Source: Chryseobacterium soli
GTDB lineage: Bacteria; Bacteroidota; Bacteroidia; Flavobacteriales; Weeksellaceae
Assembly (NCBI RefSeq): GCF_000737705.1
Contig: NZ_JPRH01000002.1
Span: forward strand, 248,001 to 312,000
Direction: 5' to 3'
DNA: 64,000 bases
Shown here in pieces: positions 17,334 to 25,263 of this stretch (the first letter of the stretch is position 1; every line of letters begins with the position of its first letter). The notes below the pieces were generated by a model. That model was given only the letters and a program-made list of their open reading frames with translations, made no database searches and was not told where the DNA came from. Made by a program: the position numbers and the translations under genes.

Positions 17334-18919
17334 AAAGTATTGCTTTTACTTATTTCCTGGATATAGGTATTGGGAGACATGCCGGTTACCGATTTGAAAA
17401 CTGTGGTAAATGCACTGTGTGAGGAAAATCCGCCATATTCTGCCAGATAACTAACCTTATAATTAAGATATACAGGATCTGTTTTTAATAAATGAGCTAT
17501 GTGATTGATTCTTAATTCATTGATGTAGCCGTTGAAATTTTTGCCTTTGCTGTTGTTGATGACTTCAGAAAGATATTTGGTATTAATGCCCATTTGCGCA
17601 GAAAGCATCGATATCGACATACTTTTGTTGAGGTAGCGGTCAGATTTTTCCCATTCGGCTAGCTTTAGGAGGATTTCATCTTCTTTTTCCTTAGAAATTT
17701 TGTTTGCATCTTTTTCCGGACTTTTTTCTGCTGAAAATACAGTTTCTTCGGCTGGATTTGCTGGCTGAATCTGAATGCCTTCTTCCCATTTTTTTTGTTT
17801 CTCAAAGAATTCAGACTGTTTCTTTACCTCTTTATTTTTATTAGTTAAGAATAAAAAATAAACGATTAAAATAATGATGAGAAGAGAAAAAATGGAAGCT
17901 AATACCTTTATTTTTTTTGATTCATTCTGCTCCTGAAATTCCAGGTTTTTGGTTTGATTAGCTTCTACCAGCTTTATAATATAACGAATACCTTCTCTCG
18001 TATTGGAGTCCAGTATTGCCTGTATTTCTGTGTAATACTTGTTGTATTCATGGTATTTTTTATCATTATGCAACGCAAAATAATTCTTGGATAATGATTC
18101 GTAAATTTTTGATTTCAAATCACTGTAAGGAAGATTCTGAACCTTCGTTAATGCTTTTTCCAAATGGGTTACAGCAGTTGTGTATTCTTGCTTAAAAAAA
18201 TAATAGCGGGAAAGGCTTTCATGAACCATCGCCTGAAGGTAGGCGTAATCCGTTTTGCTTTCTGTAAAAAGTAAAGCTGATTCTAAAAGTGATCGGGCTT
18301 CTTCTAAATGATTTGACCTCATCAGATATAAAGCTTTAAAAATCTTATTTTCAATGCCGAGAATCAGATTTTCCTGATTGCCGGAACCAAGATATTGATC
18401 ACTTTTTCCCAGGTTTTCTAAAGCTGCCGGATAATTTCTGTTCAGTCCAAAATTGAGAGCCTGAAGCTGATAAAGTTTGGCGGTGGTTATTTTTAATTTT
18501 GCATCATCACTTTTCAATAACCTGGAATCAGCCAGCAAATGAGAAATTATTCTGGTTGACTGGTTGTATAAATCTAAATTCTGATATTGATCTGCAAGAT
18601 TATAGTCTCCGAATACCTGTAAAAAATACGAAAGATTTTCTCTTTCTCCTGAATCCTCCTTCTGGCTGTATGTATTCACGGACTGTACATAATCTCCTTT
18701 CATGGCATAGGCCTGCGAGATGATATTTTGCAAAACAATTCGATGTTCGATATTCTGATCGCTGATCAGTAAGCTCTGGGAATAGCTGATGCAGTCATCG
18801 GGATTCTGATATAGTTTCTGAAAAGCTTTGTCTGATAAAATGCTAAAATCAGGACCGGATTGGCCATTTATAAAAACTGAGCAGAGCAGTATAATCAGTA
18901 ACTGGATGATTTTTTTCAA
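17330..18919 (-). CDS. Membrane-anchored TPR sensor with AraC-type DNA-binding domain
   Basis: No ATG exists near the N-terminus. TTG at 18919 gives a standard signal peptide (MKKIIQLLIILLCSVFINGQ, 529 residues) and is preferred; a TTG at 18985 would add 22 charged residues. After the signal come about 300 residues of TPR-like helices, one membrane segment (KVLASIFSLLIIILIVYFLF), a linker, and a C-terminal AraC HTH: SAQMGINTKYLSEVINNSKG followed by LAEYGGFSSHSAFTTVFKSV. The topology implies periplasmic sensing joined directly to cytoplasmic transcription control. The start region, ligand and target genes are unknown; the coupled TPR protein downstream is the obvious partner. Confidence 0.85.
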   Translation of the reverse strand: MKKIIQLLIILLCSVFINGQSGPDFSILSDKAFQKLYQNPDDCISYSQSLLISDQNIEHRIVLQNIISQAYAMKGDYVQSVNTYSQKEDSGERENLSYFLQVFGDYNLADQYQNLDLYNQSTRIISHLLADSRLLKSDDAKLKITTAKLYQLQALNFGLNRNYPAALENLGKSDQYLGSGNQENLILGIENKIFKALYLMRSNHLEEARSLLESALLFTESKTDYAYLQAMVHESLSRYYFFKQEYTTAVTHLEKALTKVQNLPYSDLKSKIYESLSKNYFALHNDKKYHEYNKYYTEIQAILDSNTREGIRYIIKLVEANQTKNLEFQEQNESKKIKVLASIFSLLIIILIVYFLFLTNKNKEVKKQSEFFEKQKKWEEGIQIQPANPAEETVFSAEKSPEKDANKISKEKEDEILLKLAEWEKSDRYLNKSMSISMLSAQMGINTKYLSEVINNSKGKNFNGYINELRINHIAHLLKTDPVYLNYKVSYLAEYGGFSSHSAFTTVFKSVTGMSPNTYIQEISKSNTL

Positions 18920-19134
18920 TCTCCACTTATGAAAAAAAATATTTTTATTGATTTTTCCTTTTGTATCCTTATGATTTGTCTTCAAAGTAGAGTTTTTGTA
19001 TAGGTTTGTTTTTTAATGATTTATATTATTTGTTCTTTTGAATTTCACGAATTATGTAAGCCTAATTCTTTTTAAAATTCAAATATAATATTAATATTGT
19101 TTCCACCAATTCAAAATAATAACCCCAAAGAAAC

Positions 19135-20448
19135 ATGAAAAAAATTTACAACCTTTCATTGAAAACTTTATATGCTTGTGTGCTGTTTGGTTTTTCAGAC
19201 ATGGGTGCGCAGCTTACCGTGATGGGCGTGGGAAATTATACTGTAGGAAGTATTTCTGATAATGGAGTGGTAAGTATGCATACGAGTGGAGGCGGGATCT
19301 TTAAATGGGATGCTGCAAACGGTCTGGTTCAGATCGGAAACCTTACGAACGGATATCCTGCAGCAGGCAGGACTCTTGTTTCTGGTGATGGAACGAAAAT
19401 AGCATCTTCGGTGACAAATACCAACACGAATTTTAATGAGATAGCGACGTATGATACCGGAACTGCAGCTTGGACGAATCATGGAGGCCTTGTTCCTACG
19501 GGATGGGATGGAAGTGTAAGTTCCACCTGGGGAATGACAGCTGATGGAAATACCATTGTAGGGCTGGGCTGGCTTACAGCAGCAAGTGCTCATGCCATAA
19601 AATGGGATGCCGTAAATGGGGTAACGGATCTGGGAAGCATCATTGCCGGAAGAAGTTCGAGAGCCAATGCTGTAAATAACGACGGTACCGTGATTGTAGG
19701 ATGGCAAGATGAAGATGACGGAACCAGAAGCGGGGCAAAATGGGTAAACGGAGTAGAAAGCTTTATCACAGATAGCAATGGCGATAATGTAGGAGAAGCG
19801 GGAGGCGTTTCTGCTGACGGAAATACAATTATAGGCGCTGCAATGCCCAATCCTTATGTTTGGAATGCTACAGCAGGCCTTGTTTATATAACACATCCAA
19901 ATTCCTCTGCCTTCTTCAGAGGCGGGGCAACGGGAATTTCTGCTGACGGCAGAAGAGTAATTGGCTTTTTCAGGCCATTCTCGGCACCTCCGATGTCTGG
20001 AGAGGGCTTTATATGGACCTCAGCAGCAGGGCGTATTAATCTGAATGATTATGCAGCTGGCTTGGGGATCAATACGCAAGGGGTTACGATGTCACTGCCG
20101 CTGGCAATATCCGGAGACGGGAAAAAAATTGCGGGAGTAGGGACTAATGCATCCGGACAGATCGTTGCATTTTATCTTGATCTGTCAGAATTTCTTTCTA
20201 CCAGGGAAAATGAAAAACAGGATAATAATGTATCCATTTATCCTAATCCTGCGACAGACATTATTTACATTAAAGGAATTAAAGGCATTGAGAAATCTGA
20301 AATATACAATATGGTCGGTCAAAAAGTAAAAACATTCAGTTCTGGGGAAGACAGAATTGATGTATCCTCCCTGTCAAAAGGGAATTATATACTGCAGATA
20401 TTCGTGAAAGGGGAAGTTTCACACAATCATAAATTCATCAAACAGTAA
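19135..20448 (+). CDS. Secreted HAF-repeat-like protein with type IX sorting domain
   Basis: 437 residues. A signal peptide (about 1-25, ending SDMGAQ) is followed by repeats of about 45 residues with the pattern Ala-Asp-Gly-asn-thr-Ile-x-Gly ... x-x-W (TADGNTIVGLGW, NDGTVIVGWQ, SADGNTIIGAA, SADGRRVIGFF, SGDGKKIAGVG), as in HAF-type beta-propeller extracellular proteins. The last 75 residues (VSIYPNPATDIIYIKGI ... YILQIFVKGEV ... KFIKQ) are a type IX secretion sorting domain. Expected to be exported and anchored to or released from the cell surface. Function unknown. It stands alone and ends at a bidirectional terminator. Confidence 0.87.
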   Translation: MKKIYNLSLKTLYACVLFGFSDMGAQLTVMGVGNYTVGSISDNGVVSMHTSGGGIFKWDAANGLVQIGNLTNGYPAAGRTLVSGDGTKIASSVTNTNTNFNEIATYDTGTAAWTNHGGLVPTGWDGSVSSTWGMTADGNTIVGLGWLTAASAHAIKWDAVNGVTDLGSIIAGRSSRANAVNNDGTVIVGWQDEDDGTRSGAKWVNGVESFITDSNGDNVGEAGGVSADGNTIIGAAMPNPYVWNATAGLVYITHPNSSAFFRGGATGISADGRRVIGFFRPFSAPPMSGEGFIWTSAAGRINLNDYAAGLGINTQGVTMSLPLAISGDGKKIAGVGTNASGQIVAFYLDLSEFLSTRENEKQDNNVSIYPNPATDIIYIKGIKGIEKSEIYNMVGQKVKTFSSGEDRIDVSSLSKGNYILQIFVKGEVSHNHKFIKQ

Positions 20449-20485
20449 AAATTAAATTAGACGCACTTAAAAAGACTTAGACCAT

Positions 20486-20515
20486 AAACTCGCAGATTTT
20501 TTCTGCGAGTTTTGT
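20486..20515. terminator. Bidirectional terminator
   Basis: AAACTCGCAGA (20486-20496) and TCTGCGAGTTT (20502-20512) form a perfect 11-bp stem with a TTTTT loop, between the convergent T9SS cargo gene and the surface-protein genes. Confidence 0.9.
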
Positions 20516-20530
20516 ATTTTAGATTTAGCT

Positions 20531-21778
20531 TTAATTGATATAAGAAGCATTAAAAGACATGGAAATAGGCCTGCATGGCATATTGATGCCGGATGTCGTT
20601 CCGTTATTTACCGCTCTTATCATTCTTACATCCAGAGTATGGCTTCCTTCAGTAAGGGATTTTACGGTGTTGATGGTAAATTGCGTACTCGTTCCTGCTG
20701 TTGTTTCCTGAGTTCGGAGATAGCAGTCTGTAGCAATGCCGTCAATATATAATCTTGCCTCATAGGTAGCCTGTCCGCCTCCGGCAGGAATTCCAACATA
20801 ATCTACTCCAAGCATAAAATTAATGAATAATGTTTTACCACCCGCAGGAACGGTAACAGATTGTGAGGTGCCTGTGACGATTGTAGCCGTAAGATTATTA
20901 ACATTAAAATCGGCTCCGGTCGTACTGTTCACGGCAGCCGTATTGATACTGGCCGGTGTAGGATTCGCCACAGTGATTATATTTCCTGCGGCATCAACAC
21001 CTATAGACTGCCCTGTACCTATTGGTGCTGCTGAGGTAAGATTCGTCAGTCTTAATCCGGAAACATTGGCTATTCCTGAAGCTATTTCGAATCTTGTATT
21101 GGGAGTTGCTGTGCCTATACCGATATTTCCATTGCTTAATAAAGTTACTTTTTCTATGTCATTGGTTTTTAAAGTAAGTGGAGCGGCATTCATAGTCCCC
21201 AGGCTCAGTTTGGTTGAGTTTCCGTAAGAATTTACCTGTGCCTGGCCGGCATCATCTACATACATATCGAGATTGGAAGATCCTCCGGTTAAGGTCATAG
21301 ATCCTTTGGTAGATCCGCTTGCAGCAAGTGTTCCCAAGCCCGAGCTTGTCACAATGGCGACATTGGTATTTTCATTGGTGAAAAGTAAGGGGTTTCCATT
21401 GGTGGTAATCGTTCTTGCACTCGTCAGTACACCATTCGAATTATAGATATTGGAGGATAGCCCTAATTTTGCCCAGGCTGTTCCGTTAAAATAATAATAT
21501 CCCACAGCATCTATATTGGAGGCAGTTCCTGTTAATGTTCCCGTCGCAATACTGTTTACATAAATCAATGTTGAATTGGGAATGCCAGTCATGCTTTGTG
21601 CTCTTTGACGGTCTACTCTTGGGATGAGCAATCCATCAACGGCAGTACCGGGTCCGGTGGCATTTTTTGCAGTAATATCTAGGGTTGAAGAGGGTAGACT
21701 GGTATTAATTCCCGTTTGGGCTATAACAAATACAATTCCCGTAAACAAAAATAAGGCTGAAAGTTGAAATCTTTTCAT
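20531..21778 (-). CDS. Surface protein, paralogue C of a three-gene tandem array
   Basis: 415 residues with a signal peptide ending IAQ, then TGINTSLPSSTLDITAKN, the GIN(T/N)xxPxxTLDI opening found in many Bacteroidetes adhesin-like or trimeric surface proteins. A conserved block (LLIPRVDRQRAQSMTGIPNST) follows, then Thr/Ser/Asn-rich beta repeats and a conserved C-terminal domain with two cysteines (ATDCYLRTQE and GINMPCRPISMSFNASYIN). Third and last gene of an array of three paralogues of exactly the same length (1248 bp), separated by 57 and 72 bp. Function unknown; no T9SS sorting domain is evident. Confidence 0.82.
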   Translation of the reverse strand: MKRFQLSALFLFTGIVFVIAQTGINTSLPSSTLDITAKNATGPGTAVDGLLIPRVDRQRAQSMTGIPNSTLIYVNSIATGTLTGTASNIDAVGYYYFNGTAWAKLGLSSNIYNSNGVLTSARTITTNGNPLLFTNENTNVAIVTSSGLGTLAASGSTKGSMTLTGGSSNLDMYVDDAGQAQVNSYGNSTKLSLGTMNAAPLTLKTNDIEKVTLLSNGNIGIGTATPNTRFEIASGIANVSGLRLTNLTSAAPIGTGQSIGVDAAGNIITVANPTPASINTAAVNSTTGADFNVNNLTATIVTGTSQSVTVPAGGKTLFINFMLGVDYVGIPAGGGQATYEARLYIDGIATDCYLRTQETTAGTSTQFTINTVKSLTEGSHTLDVRMIRAVNNGTTSGINMPCRPISMSFNASYIN

Positions 21779-21835
21779 GGAGGATGTTTAAGATAATGAA
21801 GGATTGCAATACTGCTTTATCCTATTGGGTAAAAC

Positions 21836-23083
21836 TTAGTTTAAATAAGAAGCATTGAACGACATTGAAATTGGTGTACAAAGCATATTGGCACCAGAAT
21901 TTGTTCCATTATTGAATGTTCTCTGCATTCTTACATCAATCGTATGATTTCCTGCGGCCAGAAATTTAATAGTACTGATGCTGAAAAATACATTCGTACT
22001 GATTCCTACTTCCTGAGCGCGCATATAACAGTCTGTTGCTACACCGTCTATGTATAACCTTGCTTCATAATAAGCGGTCCCGCTTCCTACAGGAGTACTG
22101 ATGTAATCTATCCCAAGCATGCAATTGATAAATAAGGCTTTACCGCTAGTGGGAATCGTAATAGATTGTGATGTTCCTGATACAACCGTTGCTGTAAGGT
22201 CATTCACATTAAAGTTGGCCTCAGTGATACTGTTCACCGAAAAAGTGCTTACGTTTGTCGGACTGGGATTGGCAACGGTTACTACATTTCCAGCTGCATC
22301 TACTCCCAATGCCTGGCCGGCAGCTATGGGCGTAGCAGAAGTAAGGTTGGTAAACCTTAAACCGGATGTATTGGCTGTTCCTGAGGTTAATTCTAAAGCT
22401 GTATTAGGAACATTCGTACCCATACCTACATTTCCGTTACTCAGCAGAGTCAGTTGTTCCGAATTGTTGGTTTTAAGGACAAGAGGAGTGGAATTAGTAG
22501 TTCCCATACTGAATTTTGGAGTCGTTCCTGCAACATTGAGTTGCGTTGCGTTGCCATGTTCTGCATATGTGTTTACTGTATTTGTTTCTGAAGATAAGCT
22601 TACGGTACCTCTTACAGATCCGTTTGCAGAAAATCCACCTTCAGTTTCAGTGCTGATAATGCCGGCTGTAGTGGTTCCATTCACAAAATTAATAGGATTC
22701 CCATTGGTTGTTACCGATCTAAAGCTGCTTAGAGTACCATTTGAAGTATACATATTAACAGAAGGATTTAATTTTATCCAGGAAGTCCCGGTATAGTAGT
22801 AATAGCCGGGGGCATCTATATTGACAGCCGTTCCGGTTTGTGTTCCCGTAGCAATGGTAGTAACGTAGATCAGGGTAGAGATTGGAATGCCGGTCATGCT
22901 TTGTGCTCTTTGTCTGTCTATTCTCGGCACCAGGATTCCATCTACTTCAGAGGCGGTTCCTGTGGGATTTTTAGCATTAATATCTAAGGTGGACAATGGA
23001 GTGCTGGTATTGATTCCGATTTGTGCGAAGGCTAATGAACAAGTGGTAAGTGATAGTATAATAGAAAGTTGTATACTTTTCAT
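21836..23083 (-). CDS. Surface protein, paralogue B of a three-gene tandem array
   Basis: 415 residues when started at ATG 23083 (MKSIQLSIILSLTTC), matching the length of both neighbours; the longer frame from 23110 adds nine residues before the signal peptide and is rejected. It shares with its neighbours GINTSTPLSTLDINAKNPTG, LVPRIDRQRAQSMTGIP and the C-terminal pattern ATDCYMRAQE ... CTPISMSFNASYLN. The middle region differs more (EGGFSANGSVRGTVSLSSET), as expected if the exposed part varies. It is the middle copy, 57 bp upstream of copy C. Confidence 0.82.
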   Translation of the reverse strand: MKSIQLSIILSLTTCSLAFAQIGINTSTPLSTLDINAKNPTGTASEVDGILVPRIDRQRAQSMTGIPISTLIYVTTIATGTQTGTAVNIDAPGYYYYTGTSWIKLNPSVNMYTSNGTLSSFRSVTTNGNPINFVNGTTTAGIISTETEGGFSANGSVRGTVSLSSETNTVNTYAEHGNATQLNVAGTTPKFSMGTTNSTPLVLKTNNSEQLTLLSNGNVGMGTNVPNTALELTSGTANTSGLRFTNLTSATPIAAGQALGVDAAGNVVTVANPSPTNVSTFSVNSITEANFNVNDLTATVVSGTSQSITIPTSGKALFINCMLGIDYISTPVGSGTAYYEARLYIDGVATDCYMRAQEVGISTNVFFSISTIKFLAAGNHTIDVRMQRTFNNGTNSGANMLCTPISMSFNASYLN

Positions 23084-23155
23084 AGGAAATAGTTTAAGGA
23101 GAATATTCATTTTTACGATGAAAAATTATAATTCTTAAAATGATTTTTATTTAAA

Positions 23156-24403
23156 TTAATTTAAATAGGTTGCGTTAAATGACATAGAAATCGGAATACA
23201 AAGCATATTGACCCCCGAAGCGATCCCATTATTAAAAGTTCTTGTCATCCTTACATCGATCGTATGATTTCCGGCTGTAAGAAATTTCACCGTATTAAAG
23301 CTGAATTGTGCGCTGTATCCACCGGGACCGTATTCCTGGGTACGCATATAGCAATCCGTAGCAGCGCCATCTATATACAGTCTGGCTTCATAATAGGAAG
23401 AACCGCTTCCAGTAGGATTGCTGCCATAGTCTATCCCCAACATAAAATTGATAAATAAAGCTTTCCCACCCGTAGGAATATTCACAGACTGTGAAGTTCC
23501 CGGTACCATGACCGCAGTAGCGTCATTGACATTAAAACTCGCTCCTGTCGTACTGTTTACAGAAGCGGTAGTCACGCTGGCAGGTGATGGGTTGACGAGT
23601 GTAATTACATTTCCTGCAGCATCCACTCCCAAAGTCTGTCCGGTGCTGATTGGCGAAGCAGAGTTAAGGTTTGTAAATCTTGTGCCGGAAGTATTGGCTG
23701 TACCGGAAGAAATTTCCAGTTTTGCATTGGGTGCTGACGTTCCTACACCTATATTTCCATTATTTAAAATGGTAAGTCTTTCGATTCCGTTTGTTTTTAA
23801 CACAAGCGGGCTGGCATTGGTAGAACCGATACTTAATTGGGTGGAATTTCCGTAAGAAACGAGCTGTGCGCCGGTAGCGTTCACAAAATAATCAAGATTG
23901 GCTGAGCCTCCGACCAGATTTAACCATCCTCTTGATGAGCTGTTGGCAGACCAGGCTCCATCCGTTGCAGAAGTGATTATTTTTATGATGTTTGCCCCAT
24001 TGCTGAAGGTTACGGAATTTCCGTTGGTCGTTACCGTTCGTGTACCGGATAAAGTTCCGTCAACATTATAAATGTTCTGTGAAGTAATAAGTTTTGTCCA
24101 TACCGCTCCATTAAAATAATAATAGCCCACTGAATCGATGAGGGCTGCGGTGCCGGCTAATGTTCCCGTAGCGACACTGTTAATATAAATCAGCGTGGAT
24201 ACGGGAACTCCAGTCATATTTTGTGCTCTCTGCCGGTCTATTCTGGGAACTAACAATCCATCTGTATTGGTGGAAGTTCCTGTAGCATTCCTGGCAGTAA
24301 TATCCAGGGTGGAAACTGGTGATGGATTATTAATACCAACTTGTGCAATGATGAGCGTGAAATTCGTAAATAAGAATAGAAGAGAAAATTGTACTCTTTT
24401 CAT
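23156..24403 (-). CDS. Surface protein, paralogue A of a three-gene tandem array
   Basis: 415 residues from ATG 24403, first in the direction of transcription. Signal peptide ending IIAQ, GINNPSPVSTLDITARNATG, LVPRIDRQRAQNMTGVP, repeat-like beta region, then a C-terminal domain with ATDCYMRTQEYGPGGYSAQF and CIPISMSFNATYLN. All three copies share the two conserved cysteines and an LYIDG motif in the last 100 residues, suggesting a folded terminal domain held by a disulfide. Function not known; an adhesin or S-layer-like role is only a guess. Confidence 0.82.
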   Translation of the reverse strand: MKRVQFSLLFLFTNFTLIIAQVGINNPSPVSTLDITARNATGTSTNTDGLLVPRIDRQRAQNMTGVPVSTLIYINSVATGTLAGTAALIDSVGYYYFNGAVWTKLITSQNIYNVDGTLSGTRTVTTNGNSVTFSNGANIIKIITSATDGAWSANSSSRGWLNLVGGSANLDYFVNATGAQLVSYGNSTQLSIGSTNASPLVLKTNGIERLTILNNGNIGVGTSAPNAKLEISSGTANTSGTRFTNLNSASPISTGQTLGVDAAGNVITLVNPSPASVTTASVNSTTGASFNVNDATAVMVPGTSQSVNIPTGGKALFINFMLGIDYGSNPTGSGSSYYEARLYIDGAATDCYMRTQEYGPGGYSAQFSFNTVKFLTAGNHTIDVRMTRTFNNGIASGVNMLCIPISMSFNATYLN

Positions 24404-24521
24404 GGTTTAGTTTAACATGTAGATTGATAATTGCTAGGCTGCAAATATTGATCTTTTATTTCTAAAAACAAGCTAAAAAGAGAATAATATTCTATTAAAC
24501 TATTGATATTGATGTTTTTAA

Positions 24522-24842
24522 TTATTCAGCCTCATCTGTGTCCTCACTTTCATCTTCGTCTCCATCATCATATTGCTCCAGATAATAGGTGAAACTAAAG
24601 TCTTCCATTTCATCTTCTGCATCTTCAAGGGTAGCGAGCAGATCTTCAAACATCTCCAATTGGTCTACCGTCATGTTGACGAATTCAAGGTGAAGGGGCA
24701 TTTCCATTCCGCCGGTAATGATGTCAGACAGCGCATCAAGATTATCACCGAAATATTCCGGAAGCGCTATCTTTTCTTTTAATTGCGCATAAAAATCTTC
24801 ATAGTCACCTATGTCTGTAAAATCGATATATATTGTTTTCAT
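24522..24842 (-). CDS. Barstar-family ribonuclease inhibitor
   Basis: 106 residues. IALPEYFGDNLDALSDIITG (25-44) is the barstar signature: Y30, D36 and D40 correspond to barstar Y29, D35 and D39, which plug the barnase active site; the Trp38 of barstar is Ser39 here. An acidic C-terminal tail (about 89-106, nearly all D/E) is not present in Bacillus barstar. Cytoplasmic. It lies downstream of the barnase-like gene (25264-25782) on the same strand, so this is a nuclease-inhibitor pair; an inverted-repeat element of about 390 bp separates them and ends 24 bp before this ATG. The element may have cut co-transcription, or carry a promoter. Confidence 0.88.
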   Translation of the reverse strand: MKTIYIDFTDIGDYEDFYAQLKEKIALPEYFGDNLDALSDIITGGMEMPLHLEFVNMTVDQLEMFEDLLATLEDAEDEMEDFSFTYYLEQYDDGDEDESEDTDEAE

Positions 24843-24865
24843 ATTCTATTATTTAATCATTTTTT

Positions 24866-24898
24866 GTCATTGCGAGGAGCGAAGTGACGAAGCAATCT
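24866..24898. repeat. Left 33-bp inverted repeat of GIY-YIG element
   Basis: Starts GTCATTGCGAGGAGCGAAG and ends GAAGCAATCT. Its reverse complement matches the right repeat (25224-25256) at 32 of 33 positions. The stop codon of the enclosed GIY-YIG frame overlaps its inner end by one base. Confidence 0.9.
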
Positions 24899-25206
24899 CA
24901 AAAAATATCCATGATATTTTCAATATTGTCAGCCAAATCTTTCTATTCGGGATTCATAGCGTTGATGAGATCCAATTTTTTCTGTCTTGAGCCTGCTTTG
25001 ATCTGCTTTTCCCGAAAAATAGCATCTCCTATTTCTTGAAAAGATTCCCACTAAACCAATAGATATAATTTGTATCTTGATGTAAAGCTCTGCTCATAAT
25101 ACATTTCTTTATGCTCCTGAATTCGTTTGGGTAGGTCTGAAGTAACTCCTGTATAAAGAGTTGTATGATTCTTGTTGGTCATAATGTAAACAAAGCCTGG
25201 TTTCAT
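24898..25206 (-). pseudogene. GIY-YIG endonuclease gene with two in-frame amber codons
   Basis: Read from ATG 25206 the frame gives MKPGFVYIMTNKNHTTLYTG, then LPKRIQEHKE, then TAG at codon 52 (25053-25051), then WESFQEIGDAIFREKQIKAG, then TAG at codon 88 (24945-24943), then KDLADNIENIMDIF and TGA at 24900-24898. FVY..LYTG is the GIY-YIG motif, with Arg28 and the Glu of FREKQIK also present, so all active-site positions survive. Family members usually read LVYWE and NPEWKDL here, so the ambers replace a Tyr and a Trp by single-base changes; the frame is otherwise intact over 102 codons. The whole gene lies between 33-bp inverted repeats. Confidence 0.85.
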
Positions 25207-25223
25207 GGACCTGTAAGTTTTAA

Positions 25224-25256
25224 AGATTGCTTCGTCGCTTCGCTCCTCGCAATGAC
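25224..25256. repeat. Right 33-bp inverted repeat of GIY-YIG element
   Basis: Starts AGATTGCTTCGTCGCTTCGC and ends CTCGCAATGAC. One mismatch to the reverse complement of the left repeat. It ends 7 bp before the barnase-like gene's stop codon. Confidence 0.9.
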
Positions 25257-25263
25257 TTATTAA

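Larger units (their letters stand above)
24866..25256. mobile_element. REP-like inverted-repeat element carrying a dead GIY-YIG gene
   Basis: 391 bp bounded by the two 33-bp inverted repeats, with only the GIY-YIG pseudogene inside. GTCATTGCGAGGAGCGAAG-type repeats are widespread intergenic repeats in Bacteroidetes and other bacteria. The unit looks like a non-autonomous or self-mobilising repeat in which a GIY-YIG nuclease takes the place of a transposase (inference). It occupies almost the entire gap between the barnase-like and barstar genes. No target-site duplication was identified. Confidence 0.65.

Noticed and set aside
19195..19896. Long open frame opposite the T9SS cargo gene
   Set aside because: Composition is Ser/Cys/Tyr-rich without domain structure; it is the complement of repeated Gly/Asn/Asp codons in a clearly real gene.
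22119..22796. 225-codon frame opposite surface-protein paralogue B
   Set aside because: Valine/proline-rich shadow of Asn/Thr/Gly codons; matching shadows occur opposite the other two paralogues, as expected from shared sequence.
24898..25206. Amber readthrough or recoded gene
   Set aside because: Other genes in the window end in TAG normally and no stem or suppressor tRNA is seen, so pseudogene is the simpler reading.
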